Below, piece after piece: positions 53,236 to 61,875 of a DNA stretch of 64,000 bases (within the stretch, counting starts at the first letter, position 1; each line of letters opens with the position of its first letter). The notes below the pieces were generated by a model. That model saw only the letters and a list, made by a program, of their open reading frames with translations, ran no database searches and was not told the origin of the DNA. Made by a program: the position numbers and the translations under genes. Source of the DNA: Faecalicatena_A orotica (GTDB lineage Bacteria > Bacillota > Clostridia > Lachnospirales > Lachnospiraceae); NCBI RefSeq assembly GCF_040545875.1, contig NZ_JBEPMR010000004.1; one strand, written 5' to 3'.

Positions 53236-55005
53236 TCAATCTGTGATTTCTTGCATTATCTTGCCATCTTCCCCGACAAGGATAGTCAAACGGGCCCGGA
53301 CATGGTTTTCATCCAGTTTTTCCATGCTCAGTCCGCACGGCTCCCCGTACAGAATCTTAAGCCTCTGGTTCACGTTTGCAATCCCCAGGCTGCCTGAAGC
53401 CTCTTTACTTGTATCATAATCCACATCCAGAAGCCTCTCGATCTTTGCCTCGTCTTCCTTCGTCAGATGTGCCTCGTTCACAATTTCCAGATATAAGAAC
53501 CTGCCCTCCTTGCGGCCGGATAAGACGACCGTCCCCTGACCGTTTTTTACGACGCCATGTTCAATTGCGTTCTCGATCACAGGCTGCAGGATCAGCCTCG
53601 GAACCTTGTACTGCATGATTTCATCGGGAAGCTCTTTCTTAATCGTAAGACGTTTTCCGAGCCTCTCGGCAATAATATAGAGATAAGCATTCACATAGAT
53701 CATTTCTTCGGACAAAAGTACTTCCGGCTGCTTTTTCCTGTCTATTCCTGCATCCATCAGCGTCGCCAGGGCCTCAATCATCTGCGACACCTTCTGATTT
53801 CCGGACAGGCGCGCCTCCCAGTTGATAATCTCCAGTGTGTTATTCATAAAATGTGGGTTGATGTGGGACTGCAGGGCCATAATCCGTGCATCCCTCAGTG
53901 CCAGTTCTTCCTCATAGATATGGTCAAACTGGTATTTCAGCTTTTCTGACATCTTATTAAAAGAATCCGCAAGATAATGGAACTCCTTGCTCTCAGGTTC
54001 AAAATCCAGCTGATAGCCGAGATTTCCTTTTTCAATCTCCACGGCACCGTCCATCATCTTTTCAACCGGCTTTGTCACATGCCTGTAGAACACCCACAGA
54101 AGGATGGAAAGCAATGGGATCAGGCAGAGTACCATCCCGATCAGTATGGTTTTATATCCGTAAAACAGCGTGAAGGAGGAGCTGTCATCGAACCGGACAA
54201 GCGAAGTAATCCTGTGATCCCCTGCCAGCATGTCATGATAGATGCAGAGAATACCGTTGTCCCACGTATATCCGGAGACTCCCCCCATCTCCTCCTTTCC
54301 CGTTTCCTTCGCAGTAACCTCATCCCCAATTAGGCGGAGGTTACAGTCATCCACATGAAGTGTCACAGATGTCCCGGACGGGAAAACAGAATAGTTTTCA
54401 AAGCATTCATTTTTATTGATAAGCAGCACAAGTGTACCTGCATTTACATAGGATGGGCTGTAAAGATTACGCACCAGATACAGCCTGTTTCCGCTGCTGT
54501 AAAACTGCACCTTTGTATCAAGGTTCCCGGCCAGCGCCTCGACCGCCTCGTGGTCCTCGTCCCAGTATCTCTGTACCAGCTGGTAGGTCCCGCCCTCGCC
54601 GGTATTGTAAGCACTGCTGTTCAGTCTGGCCGGATCATCCCTGTACCACAGAATGGAGGCCTTAATGAGGCTGTCCCGCCCGTACCTGTCCCCCAGATAA
54701 TACATACTGGATGCGAGCAGGTCGTGCTCCGGAATAGCCCCCTTCTTATACCTTACATAAAGGTCAGTAAGCGTCCCGTCATAAGATGCCTGACGGGACG
54801 CTTCTATTACCTTATTCAGACGCTCGGCGCTCACCTGGTCGTTGAACTTGAGCTGTTCGATCTGTTTCGAAATCTTGCTCTCAAACTGATTGCTTGAGAT
54901 GTAATACACGTTTACCCCCGTGATCAGGATTAGGGGCAGAAGCCAGCATAAGACCATCAGCGCAATGATCCTTGACTTAATAGAAATCTTTCTTTTCGTC
55001 TTCAT
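53236..55005 (-). CDS. YesM-type sensor histidine kinase (589 aa)
   Basis: A membrane sensor with a first transmembrane helix at about 12-33, an extracellular sensor domain (about 35-280), a second helix at about 284-306, a HAMP domain (about 306-360) and a His_kinase/HATPase pair. The phospho-acceptor is H385 in QSHINPHFMNNTLE. The ATP site shows LQPVIENAIEHGV and GSLGIANVNQRL. It works with the YesN-type regulator encoded at the end of the same operon. Confidence 0.92.
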   Translation of the reverse strand: MKTKRKISIKSRIIALMVLCWLLPLILITGVNVYYISSNQFESKISKQIEQLKFNDQVSAERLNKVIEASRQASYDGTLTDLYVRYKKGAIPEHDLLASSMYYLGDRYGRDSLIKASILWYRDDPARLNSSAYNTGEGGTYQLVQRYWDEDHEAVEALAGNLDTKVQFYSSGNRLYLVRNLYSPSYVNAGTLVLLINKNECFENYSVFPSGTSVTLHVDDCNLRLIGDEVTAKETGKEEMGGVSGYTWDNGILCIYHDMLAGDHRITSLVRFDDSSSFTLFYGYKTILIGMVLCLIPLLSILLWVFYRHVTKPVEKMMDGAVEIEKGNLGYQLDFEPESKEFHYLADSFNKMSEKLKYQFDHIYEEELALRDARIMALQSHINPHFMNNTLEIINWEARLSGNQKVSQMIEALATLMDAGIDRKKQPEVLLSEEMIYVNAYLYIIAERLGKRLTIKKELPDEIMQYKVPRLILQPVIENAIEHGVVKNGQGTVVLSGRKEGRFLYLEIVNEAHLTKEDEAKIERLLDVDYDTSKEASGSLGIANVNQRLKILYGEPCGLSMEKLDENHVRARLTILVGEDGKIMQEITD

Positions 55006-55031
55006 ATGTTTCCTTTTCCCGGAAGCAGCGA

Positions 55032-56456
55032 TCAGAGATCCAGAAATGTTTCAAACTTTTCACATAATGCTTTCGCCTGCGTTTCATCCGGCATCTCGCA
55101 GAAGATACGCAGAAGCGGCTCCGTTCCTGAGAATCTGGCGATAATCCAGCCGCCGTTCTCAAAATATACTTTGCACCCGTCCAGATAGGACACATCACGC
55201 ATCGGCACATCGATCTTAGGCAAAAGCTTTTCTTCCATGAGCATATGGAAAATCTCTTCTTTGCGCTCCTGCGTCATCTTATAATCCCGTTCTTCCATGT
55301 GAATTGTGCCATATTCCTTCTGGATGTCTTCCATAATCTGTGACATCTTTTTTCCTGTCACGGCGAGCATCTCGACGAGGAGCATTGCCGCATACACCCC
55401 GTCCTTGCCGTTGATGTGCCCGCGTACGGTCAGCCCCCCGGAAGATTCCCCTCCGAGGATTGCTCCTGTTTCCTGCATTTTAGCGGAAATGTGCTTGAAT
55501 CCTACCGGGACTTCATAGCAGGTTTCGCCGAACCCTTCCGCCACTTTATCCAGCATATGTGTGGTTGCTACATTTCTTACAACCGGTCCCTTCCAACCTT
55601 TATATTTTACAAGATAGTAATATAATAACACCAAAATGTCATTGGCGTGCAGAAATCTTCCTTTGTCGTCAATTACACCGATCCGGTCCGCATCCCCGTC
55701 TGTTGCCAGTCCGATGTCACAGCCGTAATCAATCACATACGTCTTGAGAGCCCGCAGTGTCCCGTCCGTTGGCGCCGGGAGCCGACCTCCGAACAGGGTG
55801 TCATGGCGTTCATTGATGAGGTTTACATCACACCTCGCCGTCAGCAGGATCGTTTTCAACGACGTCTGGCTGACCCCGTACATCGGGTCGAGGGCAATGT
55901 TAAGACCCGCGTCCCTGATCTTCTGCATATCAATATTGTCGATAATATTATCCAGATATTCATTCAGGGGGTTGAACTCTTCGACAAGCCCTTCTTTTAA
56001 GGCATTCTCATAGGGCATTGACGGCAGCGGTTTTCCCCGGAACTCATCCTCTATTTCTTTAATGTAACATTCAATGTCCTGTGTCTGGATCTCATTTGCA
56101 TCCCTTCCGCCCTCTGTAAACACCTTGATCCCGTTATAGATGGCCGGGTTATGGCTGGCCGTCACCATCATGCCGTATGGCATGTTGTGTTTCATCACGT
56201 AGAACATGACAAGCGGGGTCGGAACGGAACGGTCGATGAACCAGACCTTGATCCCCTCCTCTGCGAAGATCTCACATGACCAGTAAATCGTTTCTTTCGA
56301 AAGGAAACGCCTGTCATATCCCATGACAATCCCTTTTTCCTCCACGCCTTCTGCCTTCATCTTCCTCGCCATCGCCTTTGCAAGTATCTGTATGTTCGCC
56401 TTTGTAAATTCATCTCCAATAATTGCTCTCCAGCCGCCTGTACCGAATGCCATCAT
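55032..56456 (-). CDS. Phosphoglucomutase/phosphomannomutase family protein (474 aa)
   Basis: An alpha-D-phosphohexomutase that would convert the sugar 1-phosphate released by the adjacent phosphorylase to the 6-phosphate. The four family signatures are visible: TASHNPAIYNG (catalytic Ser), DGDADR (metal), GGESSGG (sugar selectivity) and RFSGTEP (phosphate). The start overlaps the stop of the GH94 gene by 4 bases (ATGA), which implies coupled translation. It could act on glucose or N-acetylglucosamine phosphate. Confidence 0.93.
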   Translation of the reverse strand: MMAFGTGGWRAIIGDEFTKANIQILAKAMARKMKAEGVEEKGIVMGYDRRFLSKETIYWSCEIFAEEGIKVWFIDRSVPTPLVMFYVMKHNMPYGMMVTASHNPAIYNGIKVFTEGGRDANEIQTQDIECYIKEIEDEFRGKPLPSMPYENALKEGLVEEFNPLNEYLDNIIDNIDMQKIRDAGLNIALDPMYGVSQTSLKTILLTARCDVNLINERHDTLFGGRLPAPTDGTLRALKTYVIDYGCDIGLATDGDADRIGVIDDKGRFLHANDILVLLYYYLVKYKGWKGPVVRNVATTHMLDKVAEGFGETCYEVPVGFKHISAKMQETGAILGGESSGGLTVRGHINGKDGVYAAMLLVEMLAVTGKKMSQIMEDIQKEYGTIHMEERDYKMTQERKEEIFHMLMEEKLLPKIDVPMRDVSYLDGCKVYFENGGWIIARFSGTEPLLRIFCEMPDETQAKALCEKFETFLDL

Positions 56457-58933
56457 AACTGTGCCTTCCTTTCTCCCATGATGATTCTGACTGTATGTTC
56501 TTTCTGATCTGTTAAAAGCGGGATCTGTGCCACAGACCTCTTTGCTGACTGTCCTGATGTATCTCCTTCTTTGACAAGCCCTGCACTGGAAAATGCCGGT
56601 GCGTAAGTTTCCCCGTCCAGATACAATTCCTTCACTCCTGACATGACGTGGTCCGGGTTCTCAACGATAATCTGATACCGGATGCCCCTCCAGACGCGGC
56701 TTACTTCAAAGCCGTCCCATTGTGCCGGGATACACGGATCAATCTCCAGATAATCAAACTGCGGACGGATTCCCAGCATATACCTTGTCGCGGAAAAATA
56801 CGCCCAGCCGCCGCTTCCTGTCATAAACGGATGCCTCGCCCGTCCATATGCGCTGTGGTCCTTCCCCATGATAAACTGGCAGTAGGAGTAAGGCTCTGCC
56901 TGCCGGATCTCAATCTTGTCGTTCTGGTAATACGGGCAGAGGGCATTGTAATACTCCATTGCCCGGTCCCCCCTTCCCAGACGGCATTCTGCCGCCCATG
57001 CCCACGGATTCGGATGGCTGAAGACAGAACCGTTTTCCTTGACTCCGGGATATACCCTTGTCACAAAACCGATATCATCATCCGGCACGGTAAAGGACGG
57101 TGCGTTCAGCATGATTCCGTAAGGTGTGGACAGGTATTTCTGCACGCTGTCCATCGCCTGGATTCCCTTCTCATAGCTCGCCGCCCCGGACAGGACCGCC
57201 CATGCATTGGACTCCAGATGAATCTTCCCTTCCTTGTCCTGCGTCGTGCCGATGCGCCTTCCGTTCTTCGTAATACCGCGGATGAACCACTCCTGATCCC
57301 ACAGTTCCCGGCCACATACTTCACGAACCGTCTGCTGCATTGCCTCATATTTCTTTACATTATCTGCATCCTGACGGAACCTTGCCAGCTCCAGAAAGTT
57401 CTCAATTGCCCAGTAATGAAGGAAGGATACGAGTGCACTCTCTCCCCCTCCCAGATTCAGGCAGTCATTCCAGTCCGCACGTAAGCCTTTGCATACGCCG
57501 TCCTCTCCTACCTGGTCGAAAGAGAAATCCAGAATCTTCATCATATGCTCATAGACGGTACCACTTCCGCCGTCCGCATAAGTCAGCACTTCATCGATAA
57601 ACCCATATTCCCCTGTCTCCTTCACATACTCTGTGATTGCCGCGATCACCCAGAGTGCATCGTCGGAACAAGTATCCTCCAGCCCGTGGATCATGTCCTC
57701 ACGCTTCGGCTGGGGAACTACAGTCGGTGACTTAAAGGGCTTTTCCTCCGCCTCGGGGTCAAACCAGCGCGGTTCAAACAGGTGCAGTCCATACCCTTTT
57801 GATACGAGCCCCCTTAAGAGTTCCACAAGGCGCTGGCGGCATTTTTCCGGATTGGAATGGGGTACTGTCATGGCATCCTGCGCCGTATCCCGGTAGCCGA
57901 GGCCGGTCCTTCCTCCTACCTCAATAAAGGAAGCGAACCGGGAAAACATGACATTGATCTCTGCCTGATACAGCGTCCATGTGTTGATCAGCGTATTCAT
58001 CCCCTCATTCGGCGTCTGAATCTGAAGTTTTCCACACTTCTCTTCCCAAAATGCTTTTAAATCCACATAAACCTGGTCGACATTGTGGAAAACCTGATAC
58101 TTTTCCCTCATTTTCCTTCCTGCTTCCCGGCTGCCCTCCCCAAGCATAAATACTGCCCGGACCTCTTCTCCCGGTTTCAATATTATCTTCTTATGAAGTG
58201 CCCCGCAGTGGTTATTTCCCTTTTCATAAGAGCCACTTAATGTCCCGCGTTCAACCCCCAAAGGATTGCCCTCGGAGCGGTAAGCACCGATAAACTCATC
58301 CCGCAGACAGTCAAAGCCGTCCGGTTCAAAATCGGCCGTAAAATACTGGTACCCGAATTCATCGTAATACAGGTCATGCTCGATAATCCCATCTTCATAT
58401 GAAGAACCCGCAGAATAAAGACTCATCTGGAAATTCTGGTTGTCAAATTCAATGTGGTGGAAGGAAAATTCACAGTAAGAAAACAGGCTTAAAGACCGCT
58501 CTTTTGTACCTGTATTCTTCACCTTCACATCCCACAGCTCTACCGTATCTTCGATCGGGATGGACAGAGTCTGGCTCGCTTTAATCCCGTTATATTCACA
58601 CTCATATCTTGTATAGGATAACCCGTGTACACAACTATACTTTGCAGTATCCAGACTCTTGCCGACCGGCTGCCAGGAAATACTCCAGTAATCCCCGCTC
58701 TCATCGTCCCTCAGATACACGTAATGCCCCGGACGGTCCATCGGCACACTGTTCCCACGGAAACGCGTGATCCGGTGGTATTCCGGGGACTTATAAAACA
58801 GATAACCTCCCGCAGTATGATTGACTACCGCACACATATCCCGCACACCCAGATAATTCGTCCAGGATGCCGGCAGATCGACCCTGTCGATCACATATTC
58901 CCTTTTTTCACTGTCAAAATGACCATATTCCAT
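56453..58933 (-). CDS. GH94 glycoside phosphorylase, diacetylchitobiose phosphorylase-like (826 aa)
   Basis: A cytosolic inverting phosphorylase that cleaves a beta-linked disaccharide with phosphate to give a sugar 1-phosphate. An N-terminal beta-sandwich is followed by an (alpha/alpha)6 barrel. RTGLGYRDTAQDAM (about 342-355) and GLRADWNDCLNLGGGES hold the active-site residues, with catalytic Asp about D490. From memory the whole chain resembles Vibrio N,N'-diacetylchitobiose phosphorylase closely (WTNYLG, RPGHYVYLRDD, SHPNPWAW). Cellobiose remains possible. It is the first gene of the operon. Confidence 0.9.
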   Translation of the reverse strand: MEYGHFDSEKREYVIDRVDLPASWTNYLGVRDMCAVVNHTAGGYLFYKSPEYHRITRFRGNSVPMDRPGHYVYLRDDESGDYWSISWQPVGKSLDTAKYSCVHGLSYTRYECEYNGIKASQTLSIPIEDTVELWDVKVKNTGTKERSLSLFSYCEFSFHHIEFDNQNFQMSLYSAGSSYEDGIIEHDLYYDEFGYQYFTADFEPDGFDCLRDEFIGAYRSEGNPLGVERGTLSGSYEKGNNHCGALHKKIILKPGEEVRAVFMLGEGSREAGRKMREKYQVFHNVDQVYVDLKAFWEEKCGKLQIQTPNEGMNTLINTWTLYQAEINVMFSRFASFIEVGGRTGLGYRDTAQDAMTVPHSNPEKCRQRLVELLRGLVSKGYGLHLFEPRWFDPEAEEKPFKSPTVVPQPKREDMIHGLEDTCSDDALWVIAAITEYVKETGEYGFIDEVLTYADGGSGTVYEHMMKILDFSFDQVGEDGVCKGLRADWNDCLNLGGGESALVSFLHYWAIENFLELARFRQDADNVKKYEAMQQTVREVCGRELWDQEWFIRGITKNGRRIGTTQDKEGKIHLESNAWAVLSGAASYEKGIQAMDSVQKYLSTPYGIMLNAPSFTVPDDDIGFVTRVYPGVKENGSVFSHPNPWAWAAECRLGRGDRAMEYYNALCPYYQNDKIEIRQAEPYSYCQFIMGKDHSAYGRARHPFMTGSGGWAYFSATRYMLGIRPQFDYLEIDPCIPAQWDGFEVSRVWRGIRYQIIVENPDHVMSGVKELYLDGETYAPAFSSAGLVKEGDTSGQSAKRSVAQIPLLTDQKEHTVRIIMGERKAQL

Positions 58934-58969
58934 AATAGAAACTCCTCCCGCCTGATATCATCTGATTTG

Positions 58970-58998
58970 ATTATAAGCTTACAGTCCAAAAGAACCAA
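58970..58998 (-). promoter_or_regulatory. Candidate promoter of the GH94 operon
   Basis: TTGGTT (58993-58998) and TATAAT (58970-58975) on the minus strand with a 17-base spacer, 37 bases before the GH94 start. Confidence 0.45.
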
Positions 58999-59083
58999 CT
59001 GCGGGAAATGCGATTATTTGCATAAAATTGTGTAATAGTAACCATTATATATCATATACTAATACAGAGTTAAATTAAGCGTA

Positions 59084-59112
59084 TTGACTTCTTATGTTAA
59101 TTCTGCTATATT
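59084..59112 (+). promoter_or_regulatory. Promoter of the small RNA upstream of the Abi gene
   Basis: TTGACT (59084-59089) and TATATT (59107-59112) with a 17-base spacer. The predicted start is near 59119, just before the paired RNA elements. Confidence 0.75.
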
Positions 59113-59118
59113 GAACTC

Positions 59119-59192
59119 AGTGATCGTGTTACGGAAACTTGCGAAGCCCGTAACCGGGGGAGAACCTGCGGGTCTCTCCCTCTTTTGTTTTT
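59119..59192 (+). ncRNA. Candidate AbiF-associated small RNA with its own terminator
   Basis: About 74 bases between a clear promoter and the Abi start codon fold into two hairpins. The first is GTTACGG (59128-59134) with CCGTAAC (59148-59154) and an inner CTT/AAG pair. The second is GGGAGA-ACC with GGT-TCTCCC (59158-59180), followed by TCTTTTGTTTTT, a strong intrinsic terminator. AAGGAG and the ATG come directly after. A short structured RNA that ends before the toxin gene fits the RNA-antitoxin layout reported for AbiF-type loci. That link is from memory and not tested here. Confidence 0.6.
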
Positions 59193-59203
59193 AAGGAGAA
59201 AAA

Positions 59204-60148
59204 ATGTTGTCACAAAAGAAATTTTCTACTTTTTCAGAACAAGTCGAATGGCTCCAAAATGAAAAACACCTTACTATTTCAAATAAACAGTATGCAGAAG
59301 ATGTATTGAAACATATTGGCTATTTTCCGTTAATGGGCGGCTACAAGCACTTGTTCAGGATTCCATTAACAAAAAAATATAAAGACGGAACTTCCTTTGA
59401 AGAAATTGTTTCTCTCTATAACTTTGATAAAGAGCTTCGTGAATTATTTTTCAAATATCTACTCCAGATTGAACGCCATCTGCGTTCGTTAATGTCCTAT
59501 TATTTTTCTGAACAGTATGGCGAGGAGCAATCTGCTTACTTGGACATTCATAATTTTAATAACAGCCGTAAAAATCATAATACTGTTGTCCGTTTAGTTT
59601 CAACCTTGCAAAGAGCTGCAACAACAAACGATTATGCATATATAAACTATTACCGAACTACTTACGGCAATATTCCAATGTGGGTACTGATCAACGTCCT
59701 GACTTTTGGAAACCTTTCAAAAATGTACAAAGTCTTTCCACAATCCTTACAGTCAAAAGTATGCAAAAATTTTGGTATTATCAACAGAAAGCAAATGGAA
59801 CAGTTCTTGTCCGTCCTAACAAAGTTTAGAAATGTATGCGCTCATGGAGAACGCTTATTTACTTACCGGACAATAGACAATATTTCTGATCTGCCATTAC
59901 ATAAAAAATTATCAGTACCAATGAACGGAATCCAATATCAATATGGAAAAAACGATTTATTTGCTGTGGTAATTGCTTTTCGCTATCTGATTCCAATCAG
60001 TGATTTTAGAATTTTCAAAAGAAATTTATCTGCTTTGATCGACCATGCTTCCAAAAATCTTGTCCATATAAACAATGATGAACTTCTTAACCGAATGGGC
60101 TTTCCTCCAAATTGGAAAGATATTACCCGTTATCGCTTAACACCATAA
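59204..60148 (+). CDS. Abi_2/AbiF-family HEPN abortive infection protein (314 aa)
   Basis: A likely RNA-targeting toxin of phage defence. The HEPN Rx4H motif is R209-N-V-C-A-H214, and the preceding helix has E90-R91-H92-L-R94, as in Abi_2 proteins. The protein is rich in Lys, Asn, Tyr and Phe, and the gene is visibly more AT-rich than its neighbours, which suggests horizontal transfer. It has its own promoter, upstream RNA and terminator and faces away from the GH94 operon. No second protein gene is associated. Family members are considered related to Cas13 HEPN domains. Confidence 0.88.
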   Translation: MLSQKKFSTFSEQVEWLQNEKHLTISNKQYAEDVLKHIGYFPLMGGYKHLFRIPLTKKYKDGTSFEEIVSLYNFDKELRELFFKYLLQIERHLRSLMSYYFSEQYGEEQSAYLDIHNFNNSRKNHNTVVRLVSTLQRAATTNDYAYINYYRTTYGNIPMWVLINVLTFGNLSKMYKVFPQSLQSKVCKNFGIINRKQMEQFLSVLTKFRNVCAHGERLFTYRTIDNISDLPLHKKLSVPMNGIQYQYGKNDLFAVVIAFRYLIPISDFRIFKRNLSALIDHASKNLVHINNDELLNRMGFPPNWKDITRYRLTP

Positions 60149-60154
60149 AAATAC

Positions 60155-60195
60155 GGAGATTTGGCACTATTTTATAGCGCCAAATCTCCTTTTCT
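60155..60195 (+). terminator. Terminator of the Abi gene
   Basis: GGAGATTTGGC pairs perfectly with GCCAAATCTCC around a 13-base loop and is followed by TTTTCTATTT. Confidence 0.9.
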
Positions 60196-60200
60196 ATTTG

Positions 60201-60230
60201 TTGAAACATGCTCATTTAAAGAGCTATAAT
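60201..60230 (+). promoter_or_regulatory. Promoter of the mannitol PTS operon
   Basis: TTGAAA (60201-60206) and TATAAT (60225-60230) with an 18-base spacer, directly after the Abi terminator. Confidence 0.65.
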
Positions 60231-60236
60231 GAGTTC

Positions 60237-60376
60237 AGAACACAAGAGATTGATTGGCCAGTCATACCTCATTTTCAGCTTAGGCTGAACCCCGCCCGAA
60301 GGGGCAGTAATTGTGAGATACGTATTAGATATCTCCGTAAAAACAAGGTTTTTGAGATGAAAGAGGTGTGAAATCA
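60237..60376 (+). promoter_or_regulatory. Structured leader of the mannitol PTS operon
   Basis: The 140-base leader starts with a near-perfect palindrome TGATTGGCCAGTCA (60251-60264), a possible operator at about +15. Three hairpins follow: TTCAGC/GCTGAA (60274-60289), CCCC/GGGG (60290-60304) and GAGATA/TATCTC (60315-60335). No T-run follows, so no attenuator is evident. The role is unknown. Confidence 0.45.
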
Positions 60377-61798
60377 ATGAAAGAGAAAGTCCAGACTTTT
60401 GGCAGATTTTTAAGCGGCATGGTAATGCCGAATATCGGTGCCTTTATCGCATGGGGAATTATTACCGCCCTGTTTATAGAAACAGGCTGGCGTCCGAATG
60501 AAAGGTTTGCACAATTAGTGACTCCCATGTCAACAATGCTTCTCCCGCTTTTGATTGCCTATACAGGCGGAAATGTGGTGGCGGGACAGCGCGGAGGCGT
60601 CATCGGGGCCATTGCTACAATGGGTGTCATCGTAGGTTCCGATGTTCCGATGTTTATCGGCGCAATGATCGTAGGACCGCTGTCCGCATGGATCATTAAG
60701 AAGTTCGATAAGTTCATGGAAAATAAGATTCCGGCCGGTTTTGAAATGCTGGTCAATAATTTTTCACTTGGTATCTTCGGCGCAGTTCTGGCCCTGCTGG
60801 CAATGGTAGGAATCACGCCGCTTGTAGGCGCCCTCAACAGTGTTATGCAGGCAGGAGTCGGTTTCTTCGTCGACCACGGCCTGCTGCCGCTCACGAGTGT
60901 GTTTATCGAGCCGGCAAAGGTGCTGTTCCTGAATAATGCAATCAACCACGGGATCCTGTCGCCGATGGGAATCCAGCAGGTAGAAGAAATCGGAAAATCC
61001 CTATTCTTCCTTCTGGAGGCAAACCCGGGACCAGGCCTTGGAATCCTGCTCGCATACTGTATCGCAGGAAAAGGAAGTGCAAAAAGTTCTGCACCCGGCG
61101 CGGTCATTATCCACTTCTTTGGCGGTATCCATGAGATTTACTTCCCGTACATCCTCATGAACCCGCTCCTGCTCCTCGCTGTAATGGCAGGCGGTGCAAG
61201 CGGAATCTTTATCTTTAACCTCATGGGTGTAGGACTGACAGCCCCCGCTTCACCGGGAAGTATTTTTGCACTGCTCATGATGGCAGAACGGCACAGCTAC
61301 GCAGGGCTCCTGCTCGGAATCGCAGTATCTGCCGCCGTGGCCCTTATCGTCGCACTGCCGCTTCTCAAGTTCATGGGGAAAGACACAAGCCTTGAAGAAG
61401 CACAGCAGAAAAAAGACAGCATGAAGAGACAGGCAAAAGGAATCGCTGAGCCGGCCGCTATCGAAGGCTCTCTCGGAAACGATATGGCAAAAGACGGCGC
61501 CACACAGGGAAAAGTACACAAGATTGCCTTTGCCTGTGATGCCGGAATGGGGTCCAGCGCAATGGGTGCAACGGTTCTTAAGAAAAAGATAGCCGCCGCA
61601 GGACTTCAGGGAATCGAGGTTATTCATACCCCGGTATCTTCCATTCCTGCCGATGTCCAGATTGTTGTAACACACAGGGAACTGGGCGAACGCGCGGCCC
61701 GGAGTAATCCGAACGCAGAACGGATTCTGATCACGAATTTCCTTGCGGCCCCGGAATACGACGAACTGGTTCTTGAACTTAAAGGGCGAAATCAGTAA
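60377..61798 (+). CDS. mtlA: PTS mannitol-type EIICB permease (473 aa)
   Basis: A membrane permease that imports and phosphorylates mannitol using EIIA and HPr. The EIIC part (about 1-335) has GRFLSGMVMPNIGAFIAWG, the conserved Glu in FFGGIHEIYFPY and ANPGPGLG. After a linker the EIIB domain (about 385-473) has its phosphocysteine in FACDAGMGSSAMGA. The EIIA (mtlF) is not fused and must be encoded downstream or elsewhere. The start at 60377 is preferred to an in-frame GTG at 60368 on family length. Confidence 0.93.
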   Translation: MKEKVQTFGRFLSGMVMPNIGAFIAWGIITALFIETGWRPNERFAQLVTPMSTMLLPLLIAYTGGNVVAGQRGGVIGAIATMGVIVGSDVPMFIGAMIVGPLSAWIIKKFDKFMENKIPAGFEMLVNNFSLGIFGAVLALLAMVGITPLVGALNSVMQAGVGFFVDHGLLPLTSVFIEPAKVLFLNNAINHGILSPMGIQQVEEIGKSLFFLLEANPGPGLGILLAYCIAGKGSAKSSAPGAVIIHFFGGIHEIYFPYILMNPLLLLAVMAGGASGIFIFNLMGVGLTAPASPGSIFALLMMAERHSYAGLLLGIAVSAAVALIVALPLLKFMGKDTSLEEAQQKKDSMKRQAKGIAEPAAIEGSLGNDMAKDGATQGKVHKIAFACDAGMGSSAMGATVLKKKIAAAGLQGIEVIHTPVSSIPADVQIVVTHRELGERAARSNPNAERILITNFLAAPEYDELVLELKGRNQ

Positions 61799-61875
61799 TA
61801 TGCATACTCTTTCATGAGCTCCCGATTCATGCTACAATAAAGATAATAATCCCAGAATCAAAAGGTGGATACAGG

